25,974 bases of DNA from Chara braunii (Eukaryota; Streptophyta; Charophyceae; Charales; Characeae), in contig BFEA01000694.1 of NCBI GenBank assembly GCA_003427395.1, forward strand, positions 77,885 to 103,858, read 5' to 3'. Under the pieces are notes generated by a model, which saw only the letters and a list, made by a program, of their open reading frames with translations, did no database searches and was not told where the DNA came from. Both the position numbers and the translations under genes were made by a program. This document shows positions 25,482 to 25,974 of this stretch, piece after piece (the stretch's first letter is position 1; each line of letters starts with the position of its first letter).

Positions 25482-25974
25482 CGCGACCCAATCCTGACAC
25501 TTTCCCGCCTCACCCCGATCCCAACTCTGCCTGGATCGCGCTTAATTGCGATCGTGATCCCCGTCTCCCCACCACCTCCATCCCAACTTTGAACCCGCTT
25601 CTTCCCCGACTCTCCCCAACCTGTCCTCGATTTCCCCCCGCTGCGCTTCCCCACTCCCCCCCCCTTCGATCCCAACTTTCCCACTCCAATTCCTGACGTT
25701 TCCCCCCACTCCTCCCATCCGACCCCGATTCCTCCCCGCGCAATCCCTCCCGCGACCCAATCCCAACACTTTCCCGCCTCACCCCGATCCCAACTCTGCC
25801 TGGATCGCGCTTAATTGCGATCGCGATCCCCTTCCCCTCACCACCTCCATCCCGACTTTGAACCCGCTTCTTCCCCGACTCTCCCCAACCTGTCCTCGAT
25901 TTCCCCCCGTTGCGCTTCCCCACTCCCCCTCGCCTCGATCCCAACTTTCCCACTCCAATTCCTGACGTTCCCCC
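25482..25974. repeat. Tandem repeat, 269-bp period, two units
   Basis: Unit 1 starts at CGCGACCCA (25,482) and unit 2 at 25,751, cut by the window end. They are highly similar, with a few substitutions and indels. Each unit has an inverted repeat, GGATCGCG and CGCGATCC in unit 2 (25,802-25,809 and 25,822-25,829), one base off in unit 1 (25,533-25,540 and 25,553-25,560). Confidence 0.85.

Larger units (their letters stand above)
24977..25974 (+). other. ITS1-like spacer, extremely C-rich
   Basis: It follows the SSU 3' end directly, where ITS1 belongs. The plus strand is overwhelmingly C and T, with GATCCC and CCCCGA words throughout. I find no 5.8S gene (no AACTTTCAACAACGGAT-type sequence) before the window ends, so the spacer, if real, exceeds 990 bp, far longer than the usual 150-300 bp fungal ITS1. 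Open frames across it, rich in Pro on one strand and Gly on the other, are compositional. Confidence 0.5.

Noticed and set aside
25010-25953. Gly-rich and Pro-rich open frames on both strands
   Set aside because: They are by-products of the extreme C bias of the spacer.
1-25974. CRISPR array or bacterial operon
   Set aside because: No regular spacer-repeat pattern; the tight ORF array belongs to a eukaryotic retrotransposon with Ty3/Gypsy pol.

Overview
The window looks like repeat-rich nuclear DNA from a fungus, most likely a basidiomycete. The evidence is a Ty3/Gypsy pol region whose RT motifs resemble those of basidiomycete elements, pyrimidine-rich leaders, and a short stretch near the right end (about 24,843-24,978) that reads as the 3' end of a nuclear 18S rRNA gene followed by spacer-like DNA. 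I see no ordinary single-copy host gene that I can name.

Layout. 1-139: unique flank rich in small inverted repeats. 140-6,414 and 17,862-24,104: two direct copies of a roughly 6.25 kb repeat, diverged by a few percent overall, with one 1.3 kb tract that is letter-for-letter identical, N positions included. The right edge of both copies ends on the same bases, which read TGTCGG on the minus strand, so the copies could be extraordinarily long LTRs. The left edge lies in CTGA-type low-complexity DNA and I found no convincing TSD or PBS. Each copy carries a small minus-strand ORF (80-81 codons) and a second one (206 codons intact in the right copy, broken in the left).

6,415-17,861: the interior. 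Its coding block is all on the minus strand and is read from right to left. It begins with a run of small ORFs (17,659 to 13,723). At least five of them (17,015-17,659; a broken one at about 15,785-16,208; 15,280-15,771; 14,795-15,262; 14,286-14,780) are divergent copies of one another, and two more (13,993-14,283 and 13,723-13,989) form a second related pair. Then come a Gag capsid-like ORF (13,005-13,661), a charged Gag-tail ORF (12,669-12,989) ending at a canonical -1 frameshift heptamer, a degenerate reverse transcriptase/RNase H region (about 12,683-11,010) and an integrase with D,D35E and GPY/F motifs (9,400-11,010). No aspartic protease is visible, and pol carries several stops and frameshifts, so this copy is dead for pol. 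Between the integrase and the left long repeat lie about 3 kb of minisatellites and an unrelated plus-strand ORF with an RG-rich start (6,733 onward).

24,105-25,974: after the right long repeat comes an LTR/leader-like stretch with a PBS-like TGGTATCGGAG, then the truncated SSU 3' end, then a very C-rich spacer with a 42-nt C run and a 269-bp tandem repeat. The SSU piece lacks everything upstream of the helix-44 region and has changes in helix 45, so it is probably a relic.

The best candidate for something undescribed is the tandem family of small ORFs upstream of gag, possibly with a distant relative encoded inside the long terminal repeat itself.
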